From positions 1-16,082 of the forward strand of contig CAMTXZ010000269.1 in NCBI GenBank assembly GCA_947085765.1: a stretch of DNA of 16,082 bases, written 5' to 3'. The stretch is from JAKFXL01 sp947085765 (GTDB lineage Bacteria; Pseudomonadota; Gammaproteobacteria; Tenderiales; Tenderiaceae). The position numbers were made by a program, and so were the translations under genes. Below are positions 6,866-14,198 of the stretch, in pieces. The notes beneath the pieces are model-generated. The model made no database searches, was not told the DNA's origin, and saw only the letters and a list, made by a program, of their open reading frames with translations. How positions within the stretch are numbered: position 1 is the first letter of the stretch; each line of letters opens with the position of its first letter.

Positions 6866-8254
6866 ATGAAGCCTGTTCCTAAGCTGCTGTTGAGGAGAAA
6901 AGCACGTACCTTCGATCTCACCAAGCAGTTTGCTCTTTTAAGTTTTCTCTGCATCCTGTTGATTGGTGTCGTCTCGGCATTCATGCTGTCACAACTCTTT
7001 ACCAACAAAATCCTCTCCCTTGATGCGACGGTCAGCCAAGAGTTTATCGACAGTATCACCGCGACGGATGAAACCTGGCGCTTTTTTCTCGATACGAAAG
7101 ACCAGCAAAATCTCTCCGGGTTGGAAAAGTTCTTCTCATATGTGGCGCATATGCCTGACGTAGTGCGGGCCAACGTCTACGACGACGACAAATCGGTACT
7201 CTGGTCCAGCACGCCGGAGTTGATTGGTGAGCACTTCAAAGACAACGAGGAACTGGACGCATCCTTACGAGGCGAGCTGACTTTCGAATCCGGCATCATC
7301 GGCGACACCGACAAGGAGGAGCACAAGGATCCCGGCGGTAATCTGGCAGGCATGCATTTCATCGAGACCTATGTACCGATTTGGAACGGGGATCGCAGCA
7401 AAGTGGTCGGCTCCGTCGAACTCTATAAACTCCCACGGGTACTGCATCAATCCATCATCGAAGGCCAGCGCCTGATCTGGATCAGTGCCCTGTTGGGTGG
7501 TCTGTTGCTTTTCACCAGTCTGTATTGGATTGTCAAACGCGCCAGTCTGGTGATGGAAAACCAGCAACAGCGACTGATCGAAACCAGGAGCCTCTCAATG
7601 ATCGGTGAGACCTCATCGGCGATAGCCCATGCCATGCGCAACCCACTTGCTTCGATCCGTGCTTGCGCCGAACTGACCCTCAGCGACAATCTGGAAGGGG
7701 CACGGGAATCGGCCATGGACATCATCAGCGAGACGGACCGTCTTGATCGTTGGGCTCGGGAACTTTTGCAGTTCTCCGTCACCAATACCGAAACCCCTGA
7801 AGCGCTGGATATCAATGCACTGATGAAGGATGTCCTCGCGCAACACGAGGCAATCCTGAAACGCACCTCAACCACACTCCAGTTGGATCTGGCAAAGAAC
7901 AAACTTGCCGTCCGCGGTCATCATGCCCCCCTTTCACAGGTTTACGGCAACCTGATCATGAATGCTGTGGAGGCAATGGGTAAGGGTGGCATGCTTGTCG
8001 TTAAGACGGCAGCGGACCCCCGAGACAAGCAGGTCATCGTGACGATCCTCGATAACGGCCCGGGACTCTCCAAGGAGATCAGACGCAGGCTCTTTCAACC
8101 CTTCGCCACCACCAAACCCACAGGGACCGGCCTTGGGCTCGCGCTCTCACGGCGGTTGGTGGAACACTATGACGGCACCCTGAGCATTGACAGTGAAGCA
8201 GGTCGGGGAGTCACTGCCACGGTGAAACTACCACTCGCGGGCGATCGTTCATGA
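6866..8254 (+). CDS. Membrane sensor histidine kinase (partner of the NtrC-type activator)
   Basis: A 462-residue two-component kinase. One membrane helix lies at about 22-44 and a second at 203-223, framing a periplasmic sensor of about 155 residues with a Cache/PAS-like pattern (VVRANVYDDDKSVLWSSTPELIG ... HFIETYVPIWNG...VVGSVELYK). The DHp domain carries the phospho-acceptor His255 in 'AIAHAMRNPLASIR'. The ATPase domain has the N box (NLIMNAVEAM, 362-371), G1 (DNGPG, 396-400), F box (QPFATTK) and G2 (GTGLGLALS, 420-428). The residue after the histidine is Ala, where HisKA kinases usually have Glu or Asp. Related NtrC-coupled kinases can carry 'AHSIRNPLA', so this may be a subfamily trait. 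Its stop overlaps the next start by ATGA, so kinase and activator are made together. The signal sensed is unknown. Confidence 0.93.
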   Translation: MKPVPKLLLRRKARTFDLTKQFALLSFLCILLIGVVSAFMLSQLFTNKILSLDATVSQEFIDSITATDETWRFFLDTKDQQNLSGLEKFFSYVAHMPDVVRANVYDDDKSVLWSSTPELIGEHFKDNEELDASLRGELTFESGIIGDTDKEEHKDPGGNLAGMHFIETYVPIWNGDRSKVVGSVELYKLPRVLHQSIIEGQRLIWISALLGGLLLFTSLYWIVKRASLVMENQQQRLIETRSLSMIGETSSAIAHAMRNPLASIRACAELTLSDNLEGARESAMDIISETDRLDRWARELLQFSVTNTETPEALDINALMKDVLAQHEAILKRTSTTLQLDLAKNKLAVRGHHAPLSQVYGNLIMNAVEAMGKGGMLVVKTAADPRDKQVIVTILDNGPGLSKEIRRRLFQPFATTKPTGTGLGLALSRRLVEHYDGTLSIDSEAGRGVTATVKLPLAGDRS

Positions 8255-9651
8255 GCTACGGCGTACTGATTATCGAGGACGAGGCGATACTGGCGAAAAC
8301 AATCGCCAAGTATCTCTCCCAGCACGGCTTCGAAACCCGAGTGGTGGACAACGGCAGGGAGGGTCTGGAGGCCCTGGGTTCATTTATTCCCTATGCCGTC
8401 TTGCTGGATTTCAACCTGCCGGGAGAACTCAATGGCCTCGACGTGCTGGAGCGCATCCGTCAGTACGACCCCAGCATCAATGTCATCATGGTCACCGGCC
8501 AGGGCAATGTCCGCCTTGCCGTCGACGCCATGAAGGCCGGTGCCTACGACTATCTCAGCAAACCCATCGTCCTCAGTGAACTCAAAATCTTGCTCGACCG
8601 CGCCATCGCCCAAAATCGCAAGGAGGGTCAGCTCTCCTATTATCATGAAAAGCAGGCCATCAAGAGCGATATCGAACAAATCATCGGCGAGTCCCAGGCG
8701 ATCCGCCAGGTCAAAGCCCAGATCGCCCGCATCATCGACGCCAGCCGACGGCTCACCGTTGGCGCGCCTCCAGCGGTGTTGATTACCGGAGAGACCGGTA
8801 CCGGCAAGGAACTGGTTGCCCGCGCCCTCCATTTCGGAGGCCCACGGGGCAAGGAACCGTTTATCGAACTGAATGCGGCAACCCTGCCCTCGCACCTGGT
8901 CGAGTCGGAAATTTTCGGTTATGAGCGAGGGGCCTTTACCGATGCCCGGGAGCGCAAGCTGGGTCTGGTAGAGGCCGCCGATGCAGGCACCCTATTCCTC
9001 GACGAGATCGGAGAACTCGACCTCTCAGTACAGGCGAAGCTGTTAAAACTGCTGGAGGACCGCAAGGTGCGGCGCCTCGGCAGCGTACGCGACCACACTG
9101 TCGACATCCAGATCGTCACCGCCACCAACCGCTCTCTCAGCGAGATGGTCGAGCAAGGCCACTTTCGCAGAGATCTCTTTTTTCGCCTCAACACTTTCAC
9201 TCTGCATGTACCACCTCTTCGGGAGCGCGGTGGGGATATTCTCATCCTGGCCCGCCACTTCATGAGCCAGTTCGCGAAAAAATACAATAAGGCCGACCTG
9301 AGGATCAGTGACAGCGCCACCGAAGCAATCAGTCACTATCACTGGCCCGGCAATGTCCGGGAGCTGCGCAATATGATGGAACAAGCGTTGCTGCTCTGTG
9401 ATGGCGATGAGATATCGGCACAGCATTTCGCCTTTCAGCACAATGCCTCGCCCCATCCCAGCCGCAGCGAGCGGAATCCACCCCGCAAAACCGACAATGG
9501 CACCACACTCCCGGCGGTGGAGAGGGATCTGATCGAACGCACCCTCCACGAAGTGGACGGTAATGTCTCTAAAGCCGCCCGCCGCCTTGGTATTAGCCGT
9601 GACCAATTGCGCTATCGCATCGAAAAAAACGCCCTCCAACGAAAAGACTGA
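8251..9651 (+). CDS. NtrC-family sigma-54-dependent response regulator
   Basis: A 466-residue activator with three domains. The receiver (about 4-120) has the acidic pocket (IIEDE), phospho-acceptor Asp53 (LLDFNLP), Thr82 and Lys104. The AAA+ domain (about 143-375) has Walker A GETGTGKE (180-187), the sigma-54 contact loop GAFTDA (227-232), Walker B GTLFLDEIGEL (246-256) and the arginine-finger stretch HFRRDLFFRLN. A Fis-type helix-turn-helix ends the protein (VDGNVSKAARRLGISRDQLRYRIEKN). The contact loop differs from the GAFTGA consensus at its fifth residue. Phosphorylation by the kinase encoded just upstream should drive oligomer formation and ATP-powered opening of sigma-54 promoter complexes. 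The obvious target is the -24/-12 promoter 187 bp downstream of its stop. Confidence 0.95.
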   Translation: MSYGVLIIEDEAILAKTIAKYLSQHGFETRVVDNGREGLEALGSFIPYAVLLDFNLPGELNGLDVLERIRQYDPSINVIMVTGQGNVRLAVDAMKAGAYDYLSKPIVLSELKILLDRAIAQNRKEGQLSYYHEKQAIKSDIEQIIGESQAIRQVKAQIARIIDASRRLTVGAPPAVLITGETGTGKELVARALHFGGPRGKEPFIELNAATLPSHLVESEIFGYERGAFTDARERKLGLVEAADAGTLFLDEIGELDLSVQAKLLKLLEDRKVRRLGSVRDHTVDIQIVTATNRSLSEMVEQGHFRRDLFFRLNTFTLHVPPLRERGGDILILARHFMSQFAKKYNKADLRISDSATEAISHYHWPGNVRELRNMMEQALLLCDGDEISAQHFAFQHNASPHPSRSERNPPRKTDNGTTLPAVERDLIERTLHEVDGNVSKAARRLGISRDQLRYRIEKNALQRKD

Positions 9652-9837
9652 CGCGTCCTCCCCCGACAACCCTCAAATGGGGAATATCCCCCGCAATTGG
9701 GTAACCCATAAATGGGGAGTTTTGGGGGGGGGTCCCAGTTATACCCACTATCTTTATCTGAGACCAACCTCGCTATTCATGTTTTTATTGTGTAATTTCA
9801 TGATGTTACAAGCCAACATGCCGCACTAATTCAATTT
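9652..9837 (+). promoter_or_regulatory. Candidate enhancer sites for the NtrC-type activator
   Basis: About 120-165 bp upstream of the -24/-12 promoter lie two neighbouring palindromes: GGGGA-ATA-TCCCC (9679-9691) and TGGGT-A-ACCCA (9698-9708), with centres 18 bp apart. The string AAATGGGGA occurs at 9675-9683 and again at 9710-9718, and is followed by a run of nine G (9724-9732). Distance and arrangement suit upstream activator sites bound by NtrC-type dimers. Between them and the promoter is an AT-rich stretch with a TGTAA/TTACA inverted repeat (9791-9810), where DNA bending would be needed. Binding is inferred, not shown. Confidence 0.5.
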
Positions 9838-9853
9838 TGGCACATCTATTGCC
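9838..9853 (+). promoter_or_regulatory. Sigma-54 (-24/-12) promoter
   Basis: The sequence TGGCAC-ATCTA-TTGC has GG at 9839-9840 and GC at 9851-9852, exactly the required 10-base gap, and matches the consensus TGGCAC-N5-TTGC in every fixed position. Transcription should start near 9863-9865, leaving a leader of about 40 bases before the ribosome site AGGAGGT at 9892-9898. It lies directly downstream of a sigma-54 activator gene and upstream of a four-gene unit, so it very likely drives that unit. Confidence 0.85.
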
Positions 9854-9901
9854 ACCCACACTGCAACTCATCAAAAAATCATTTAACAATTAGGAGGTCC
9901 C

Positions 9902-11419
9902 ATGTCTATTCTTGTCGTTGACGATAACACCAAGCTACTGAGCAAGATCGTACGCAGCCTCTCCCTGGCAAACCACCAGGTAAGAAGTGCATCCAGTATT
10001 GCTGAGGCCCGTGAATTACTGAAAATATACCCCCCAAAAGTACTCTGCCTCGATCTGCAGCTACCGGACGGCAATGGCATGGATTTGCTGAATGAAATCC
10101 GCCAGTCAGGCACCGAGATGCCGGTTGTTATTATCAGCGGCTACCACTCATCAGAAAACCGCGCAAAGGCTGAATCCCTGGGTGCATCGGGTTTCCTAGC
10201 CAAACCTTTTGCGCTTTCCGATCTCCATGTGCTACTGAAAAACCTGCTCGCCGACTCGGCGCAGACCTCCGGCTTCGACACGGTCCCCAATTCGCTGCAA
10301 AAAACCCAAGTTAAATCCCCAGTAAAGTACCAAAAGCTCACCACACAACGTCTCGACCTAGCCAAATGGGCATACACCACCCGTCATGTCGAAAAGGAGA
10401 TGGCCAAGCAGTTGATCACCGACGACTACCACCCTCAACCCGGCGACCTGGTGCTCGCCCGGATCGACAAGCTCAACCAGCACAAACGCCTGGAGCTGGT
10501 CGACGGACGCCGCGCCACCCTTTTTACCGGTGATGAGATCGTGGTCTGTTATGGTAACCGTTATGCACCTGACCAGTTCGAGGCCGAGGTTCCTAGTGAT
10601 CTCTCCCCTTGTAACTTGGTTGCCGCCGGAGGCATCGCCGCGCATTGTCTGTCCCGCAATACCTACATGAAGGCCGCCACCAGAATCATCCCTATCGGCG
10701 TGCTGGCAGACGCGATTGGCAAGCCGATCAACCTCAACCAATTTGCGCTTGAAAAAAAGAGCGCCCCTGAGAATCGCCCCACGATTACCGCCATCATCGG
10801 CACCTCCATGAATGCTGGCAAAACCACCACCCTCGCCGGCCTGGCCCTCGGTATGAGCCGCATGGGTCTCAAAGTAGGCGCTGCCAAAGTCACCGGCACC
10901 GGCGCCGGCGGCGATGTCTGGCATATCACCGACGCGGGCGCACACAAAGTCTATGATTTCACCGATTGCGGTGTGCCCTCAACCTATAAGCTCAGCAGCG
11001 ATAATTGCGAAGAGATTATGGAAACCTTGATATCCCATCTGTGCGACGCCAATGTGAACAATATCCTTATTGAGGTAGCGGACGGCATCCTGCAAGAGGA
11101 AACACGAGCACTGGTCAAATCGCCTCTATTTGCTCGCCTGGTCGACAATGTGGTCTTCGCAGCCGGCGATGCCCTTGGGGCCGCCAGTGGTGTCACCTGG
11201 TTGAGGGAACAGGGAATTAACGTGATCGGCGTATCCGGTGCCCTTTCCGCAGCACCGCTTGCGGTACGTGAGTGCTCGACTCTGCTCGACCTGCCTGTGC
11301 TCGACCTGGATACCCTGCATGACGGCAAATGGCAACTAGAGACCCTTACCGGGAATTTGCGCAAGGGTTCAAGCAAGGTCGCTTTGTCATCCGTCAAAAC
11401 CGCTACGGAGGCTGCTTGA
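9902..11419 (+). CDS. Receiver domain fused to a DUF1611-like P-loop NTPase
   Basis: A 505-residue protein in two parts. Residues 1-115 are a full CheY-like receiver: acidic pair in VVDDN, phospho-acceptor Asp51 (LCLDLQLPD), Ser79 (IISGYHS) and Lys101 (LAKPF). After a polar linker (about 116-145), residues 146-480 form a conserved unit: a middle region (AKWAYTTRHVEKEMAKQLITDD ... DLVLARID ... GDEIVVCYGNRYAPDQFEAEVP) followed by a P-loop domain with Walker A GTSMNAGKT (300-308). Next come KVTGTGAGGDVWHITDAGAHKVYDFTD and a Walker B-like hydrophobic strand with acid ILIEVADG. The P-loop part resembles DUF1611/MobB-type NTPases; its biochemical role is unknown to me. A strong AGGAGGT site supports the ATG. 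The stop overlaps the ABC gene start (TGATG). No DNA-binding output domain is present, so phosphorylation probably controls the NTPase itself. Confidence 0.8.
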   Translation: MSILVVDDNTKLLSKIVRSLSLANHQVRSASSIAEARELLKIYPPKVLCLDLQLPDGNGMDLLNEIRQSGTEMPVVIISGYHSSENRAKAESLGASGFLAKPFALSDLHVLLKNLLADSAQTSGFDTVPNSLQKTQVKSPVKYQKLTTQRLDLAKWAYTTRHVEKEMAKQLITDDYHPQPGDLVLARIDKLNQHKRLELVDGRRATLFTGDEIVVCYGNRYAPDQFEAEVPSDLSPCNLVAAGGIAAHCLSRNTYMKAATRIIPIGVLADAIGKPINLNQFALEKKSAPENRPTITAIIGTSMNAGKTTTLAGLALGMSRMGLKVGAAKVTGTGAGGDVWHITDAGAHKVYDFTDCGVPSTYKLSSDNCEEIMETLISHLCDANVNNILIEVADGILQEETRALVKSPLFARLVDNVVFAAGDALGAASGVTWLREQGINVIGVSGALSAAPLAVRECSTLLDLPVLDLDTLHDGKWQLETLTGNLRKGSSKVALSSVKTATEAA

Positions 11420-13143
11420 TGAGACTGCCTGCAATACTTTTCGGTGAGCGCCGAAAAATATTTGTCTATCTGGTGGCAAACGGCATCGGCCAAGCCCTGA
11501 TCGCAGTAGCCACCGCGTTGCTGATACGCTACGCCTTCGACCGCCTGGTAATAACCTCCGAGGCTGTGGAGACCACAACATGGGTACTCCTGCCACTGGC
11601 CATGCTCGCCACGATCCTGTCGATCGCCTGGCTTCGGTGGCGTGGCAACATTGATGGCGAACACCTTGGCCAGAGCTATGTGCATGCAGTGCGCATGCGC
11701 CAGTTCCGTCACATCACGACAATAGGCGCAGACGGAGCCAGACGGATGAGCAAGGGCGCCTTGATGCTGCGCTTCGTGGGCGATCTCTCAGCACTAAGAA
11801 ACTGGGTTAGCCTGGGCTTGGCCCGGTTAACTGTGAGCGGCCTGGCCATGGTGTTGACGCTGATCGCCCTAGCCCTAGTGGAACCCGTCATCGCTATAAG
11901 TGTGGCCATTGCTATTATTGTAACTGGCGTCCTGGTGTTTACCATCGGCCCAGGACTAAGCAATAGAACGCGTGAAGTACGCCGTCAGCGAGGCCGTATC
12001 GCCGCCTTGATCAATGACCGCATCGTGAACCTTGGGGTCATTGAGGCCTTTGGCCAGGAACAACGCGAAATCAACCGTGTACGGCGTTCCAGCAAACGTC
12101 TGTATGAATCACTACTCCAACGGGCCCGCGCAGTGGGGCTGCTGCTGGCACTCTCCGAGGCCAGCGCTGGCATTGCCAGCATGTGCGCCCTGCTGATCGG
12201 CGCCATGCAGGTGGCGTCAGGACAGGCCACCGCCGGCACCGTAGTCTCGGCGATGGTAGTCGCCGGTATGCTCGCTTCTCACCTAAAGGGTCTCAGTCGA
12301 GTCTATGAATATTGGAATGCAGCCGGTATTGCCCGCGAGAAACTACTGCAGGTTTTCCAGCTACAGCCCCTCGGGCGTTCAACCAGAATGAGTGGCGACC
12401 TCCCCTTCACCTTTAACCCCAAACTAGATGACATCAAGCTTATAAATGTCACTAAGCAACCCGTGTTCAATTCCCTCGAACTTTGCATAACCCCCGGCGA
12501 ACGGGTCGCCATCATCGGCGCAAACGGCGCTGGAAAGTCCACTTTGTTGCGCATGCTATGCGGTTTAATCGAACCGGATAGCGGTAAGGTTATGCTGGGC
12601 GACAAAGAGATGCGCACCCAGCGCTGGGATGATATCAGCCGCACCTTCGCTATGGTCTCGCCCGACCTACCCCTGCTGCGTGGTTCACTGCGCCTCAATC
12701 TGACTTATGGAGCCCGCAATGTCGATGAAGAGGAGATCACGCAGGTTGTACAGCAATGCGGTCTGATGCCCCTGGTGACTCGTCTGGACAAACACCTGGA
12801 TAGCCGTATCGCCGAGAATGGCGCCGGTCTTTCCACGGGTGAACGGGCGCGTATTGCACTAGCCCGCGCACTACTTGCCAAGCCCTCAGTGCTACTGCTT
12901 GATGAGGCCGAGGCAAACCTGGACGAACCCGCGCGCAGGGCATTGGAAAAGGTGATCGACTCCTTTGAGGGTACCGTGGTCTTTACCACTCATGATGTAC
13001 AACGGGCGGCGCAGGCCAACCGGGTGCTCGCTATCGACTCGGGCAAGCTCATCAGCATGACCTCCTCCGAGGCCCTTGCCTATCGTGTCAGACCGAATCA
13101 GGAGCAGGAGCAAGACAAACACTGCCTGAAACTGGTCTCTTAA
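11419..13143 (+). CDS. ABC exporter, fused permease-ATPase, atypical motifs
   Basis: 574 residues from the ATG at 11419, which overlaps the upstream stop by one base and has GGAG 9 bases ahead; an open frame extends further upstream but only inside the previous gene. Residues 1-305 form a six-helix exporter-type transmembrane domain (hydrophobic runs near 15-38, 56-72, 133-175, 240-262 and 270-285). Residues 335-560 are the nucleotide-binding domain: Walker A GANGAGKST (367-375), signature LSTGE (471-475) instead of LSGGQ, Walker B VLLLDEAEANLD with Asp495 and Glu496, and H-loop His525 (TTHD). At the Q-loop the residue is Ser414 (AMVSPDLPLL) instead of Gln. Half-size exporters work as dimers. 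The substrate is unknown; the coupling to the NTPase upstream suggests a shared task. Confidence 0.9.
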   Translation: MRLPAILFGERRKIFVYLVANGIGQALIAVATALLIRYAFDRLVITSEAVETTTWVLLPLAMLATILSIAWLRWRGNIDGEHLGQSYVHAVRMRQFRHITTIGADGARRMSKGALMLRFVGDLSALRNWVSLGLARLTVSGLAMVLTLIALALVEPVIAISVAIAIIVTGVLVFTIGPGLSNRTREVRRQRGRIAALINDRIVNLGVIEAFGQEQREINRVRRSSKRLYESLLQRARAVGLLLALSEASAGIASMCALLIGAMQVASGQATAGTVVSAMVVAGMLASHLKGLSRVYEYWNAAGIAREKLLQVFQLQPLGRSTRMSGDLPFTFNPKLDDIKLINVTKQPVFNSLELCITPGERVAIIGANGAGKSTLLRMLCGLIEPDSGKVMLGDKEMRTQRWDDISRTFAMVSPDLPLLRGSLRLNLTYGARNVDEEEITQVVQQCGLMPLVTRLDKHLDSRIAENGAGLSTGERARIALARALLAKPSVLLLDEAEANLDEPARRALEKVIDSFEGTVVFTTHDVQRAAQANRVLAIDSGKLISMTSSEALAYRVRPNQEQEQDKHCLKLVS

Positions 13144-13202
13144 GCAGGATTAGCCAGCAAGCCTATTTAATCAGGGCAAGGGTTGATGAGGAAGCGATGT
13201 AG

Positions 13203-14198
13203 ATGGTTTTTGTTTTATTATTTGTGTTAGGAGTTTTCATGATACCCACATCCATGGCCGCGAAGCCCCTCCAGCTAGCCCACAACAGCATATCGATGGC
13301 CGAGGCAGCTAGCCTGTCTGACGGAAGACTTGACATCGGCAGGGTACGGCGGATGAAGCTGCTGCAGAATCCGGAGGTGTCATATTACCTCTATCTGCCC
13401 AGTCAACTGAAACAGCCCGCCCGATTTTTCGTCACCGTACACGGCATTTCACGCAATGCCCGTGAACATGCAAAAAGCTTTGCGCACTATGCAGAACAGG
13501 CGGGGGTCATCCTCATCGCCCCAGTCTTCAAACGCAAAGTCTTTCCAGGCTACCAGCGCCTCGCCCCGAATGACGCAGGGCAGCGGCCCGACATCGCACT
13601 CGACCAGATAGTCGACGAGGTGCGTCAACTGACCAGCCTGCCGCCGAGCAAGCTCTACCTGTTTGGCTTTTCCGGTGGTGGACAGTTTGTCCATCGTTAT
13701 CTCATGCAACATCCGAAAACGGTCGCCAGTGCGGTGATCGGTGCTGCCGGTTGGTACACCTTTCCCGATCCCGCCAGAGCCTATCCCCAAGGCCTGGGGC
13801 TTGCCGAAGATCCAACCCTATTCATCAGCGACAGACGATTTCTGCAGATCCCGGTTAGCGTGGTGGTGGGCGGTCAGGACACCCAGCGGGATACCGCCCT
13901 GAACAGATCCCGTCGTATAGACCGCCGGCAGGGCACGAGTCGGCTGGAGCGTGGTCAGCGCTGGATCGAAGCAATGCGAACAGCCTCACAATCTCTGGAT
14001 TATGAGACGGAATATCGGTTCACATTGATGCCTGGCATCGGCCACGATTTTACCGACGCCATGGTCAATGGGGCCATGGGTGATATCGTCTTCGCTCACC
14101 TGTTCGGCGAAACCCGACCGCTAACCAACGGTGGTACCCGAGCTCAGTCAGCCAACTCATTAACGCCAAAACGTATAGAAGTAAAACATCAGCCATGA
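13203..14198 (+). CDS. Secreted alpha/beta hydrolase
   Basis: 331 residues. A hydrophobic start (MVFVLLFVLGVFMIPTSMAA) looks like a signal peptide cut near A20, though it has no positive charge before the hydrophobic stretch. A stop codon lies directly before the ATG, which fixes the start as this one or a later one. Alpha/beta-hydrolase signs are the HG oxyanion strand 'FFVTVHGISRNAREHAKSFA', the nucleophile elbow GFSGGG with Ser157, an acid at about Asp226 (VVVGGQDTQRD), and His281 in 'MPGIGHDF'. The layout recalls esterases and polymer depolymerases of the PHB-depolymerase/feruloyl-esterase type; the substrate is not clear. It lies 59 bp after the ABC gene with no terminator and overlaps the porin gene by ATGA, so it is part of the same unit and probably acts in the periplasm or outside. 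Confidence 0.85.
   Translation: MVFVLLFVLGVFMIPTSMAAKPLQLAHNSISMAEAASLSDGRLDIGRVRRMKLLQNPEVSYYLYLPSQLKQPARFFVTVHGISRNAREHAKSFAHYAEQAGVILIAPVFKRKVFPGYQRLAPNDAGQRPDIALDQIVDEVRQLTSLPPSKLYLFGFSGGGQFVHRYLMQHPKTVASAVIGAAGWYTFPDPARAYPQGLGLAEDPTLFISDRRFLQIPVSVVVGGQDTQRDTALNRSRRIDRRQGTSRLERGQRWIEAMRTASQSLDYETEYRFTLMPGIGHDFTDAMVNGAMGDIVFAHLFGETRPLTNGGTRAQSANSLTPKRIEVKHQP

Noticed and set aside
6866..9651. PrsK/PrsR-type kinase and regulator of exosortase clusters
   Set aside because: The kinase has a two-helix membrane topology with a periplasmic Cache-like sensor and an AHAMRNP box, and no exosortase or PEP-CTERM protein is present.
8380..9669. Minus-strand open frames of 171 and 208 codons within the activator gene
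   Set aside because: They are antisense to an intact AAA+ domain with all motifs and show no motif of their own.
11329..11418. Longer start for the ABC exporter inside the upstream gene
   Set aside because: The extra 30 residues overlap the NTPase C-terminus and read as charged, non-membrane sequence. The ATG at 11419 has GGAG and the common overlapping-stop arrangement.
10358..11712. Minus-strand open frames of 195 and 242 codons opposite the NTPase and ABC genes
   Set aside because: Antisense to well-supported genes; composition is that of reversed coding DNA.
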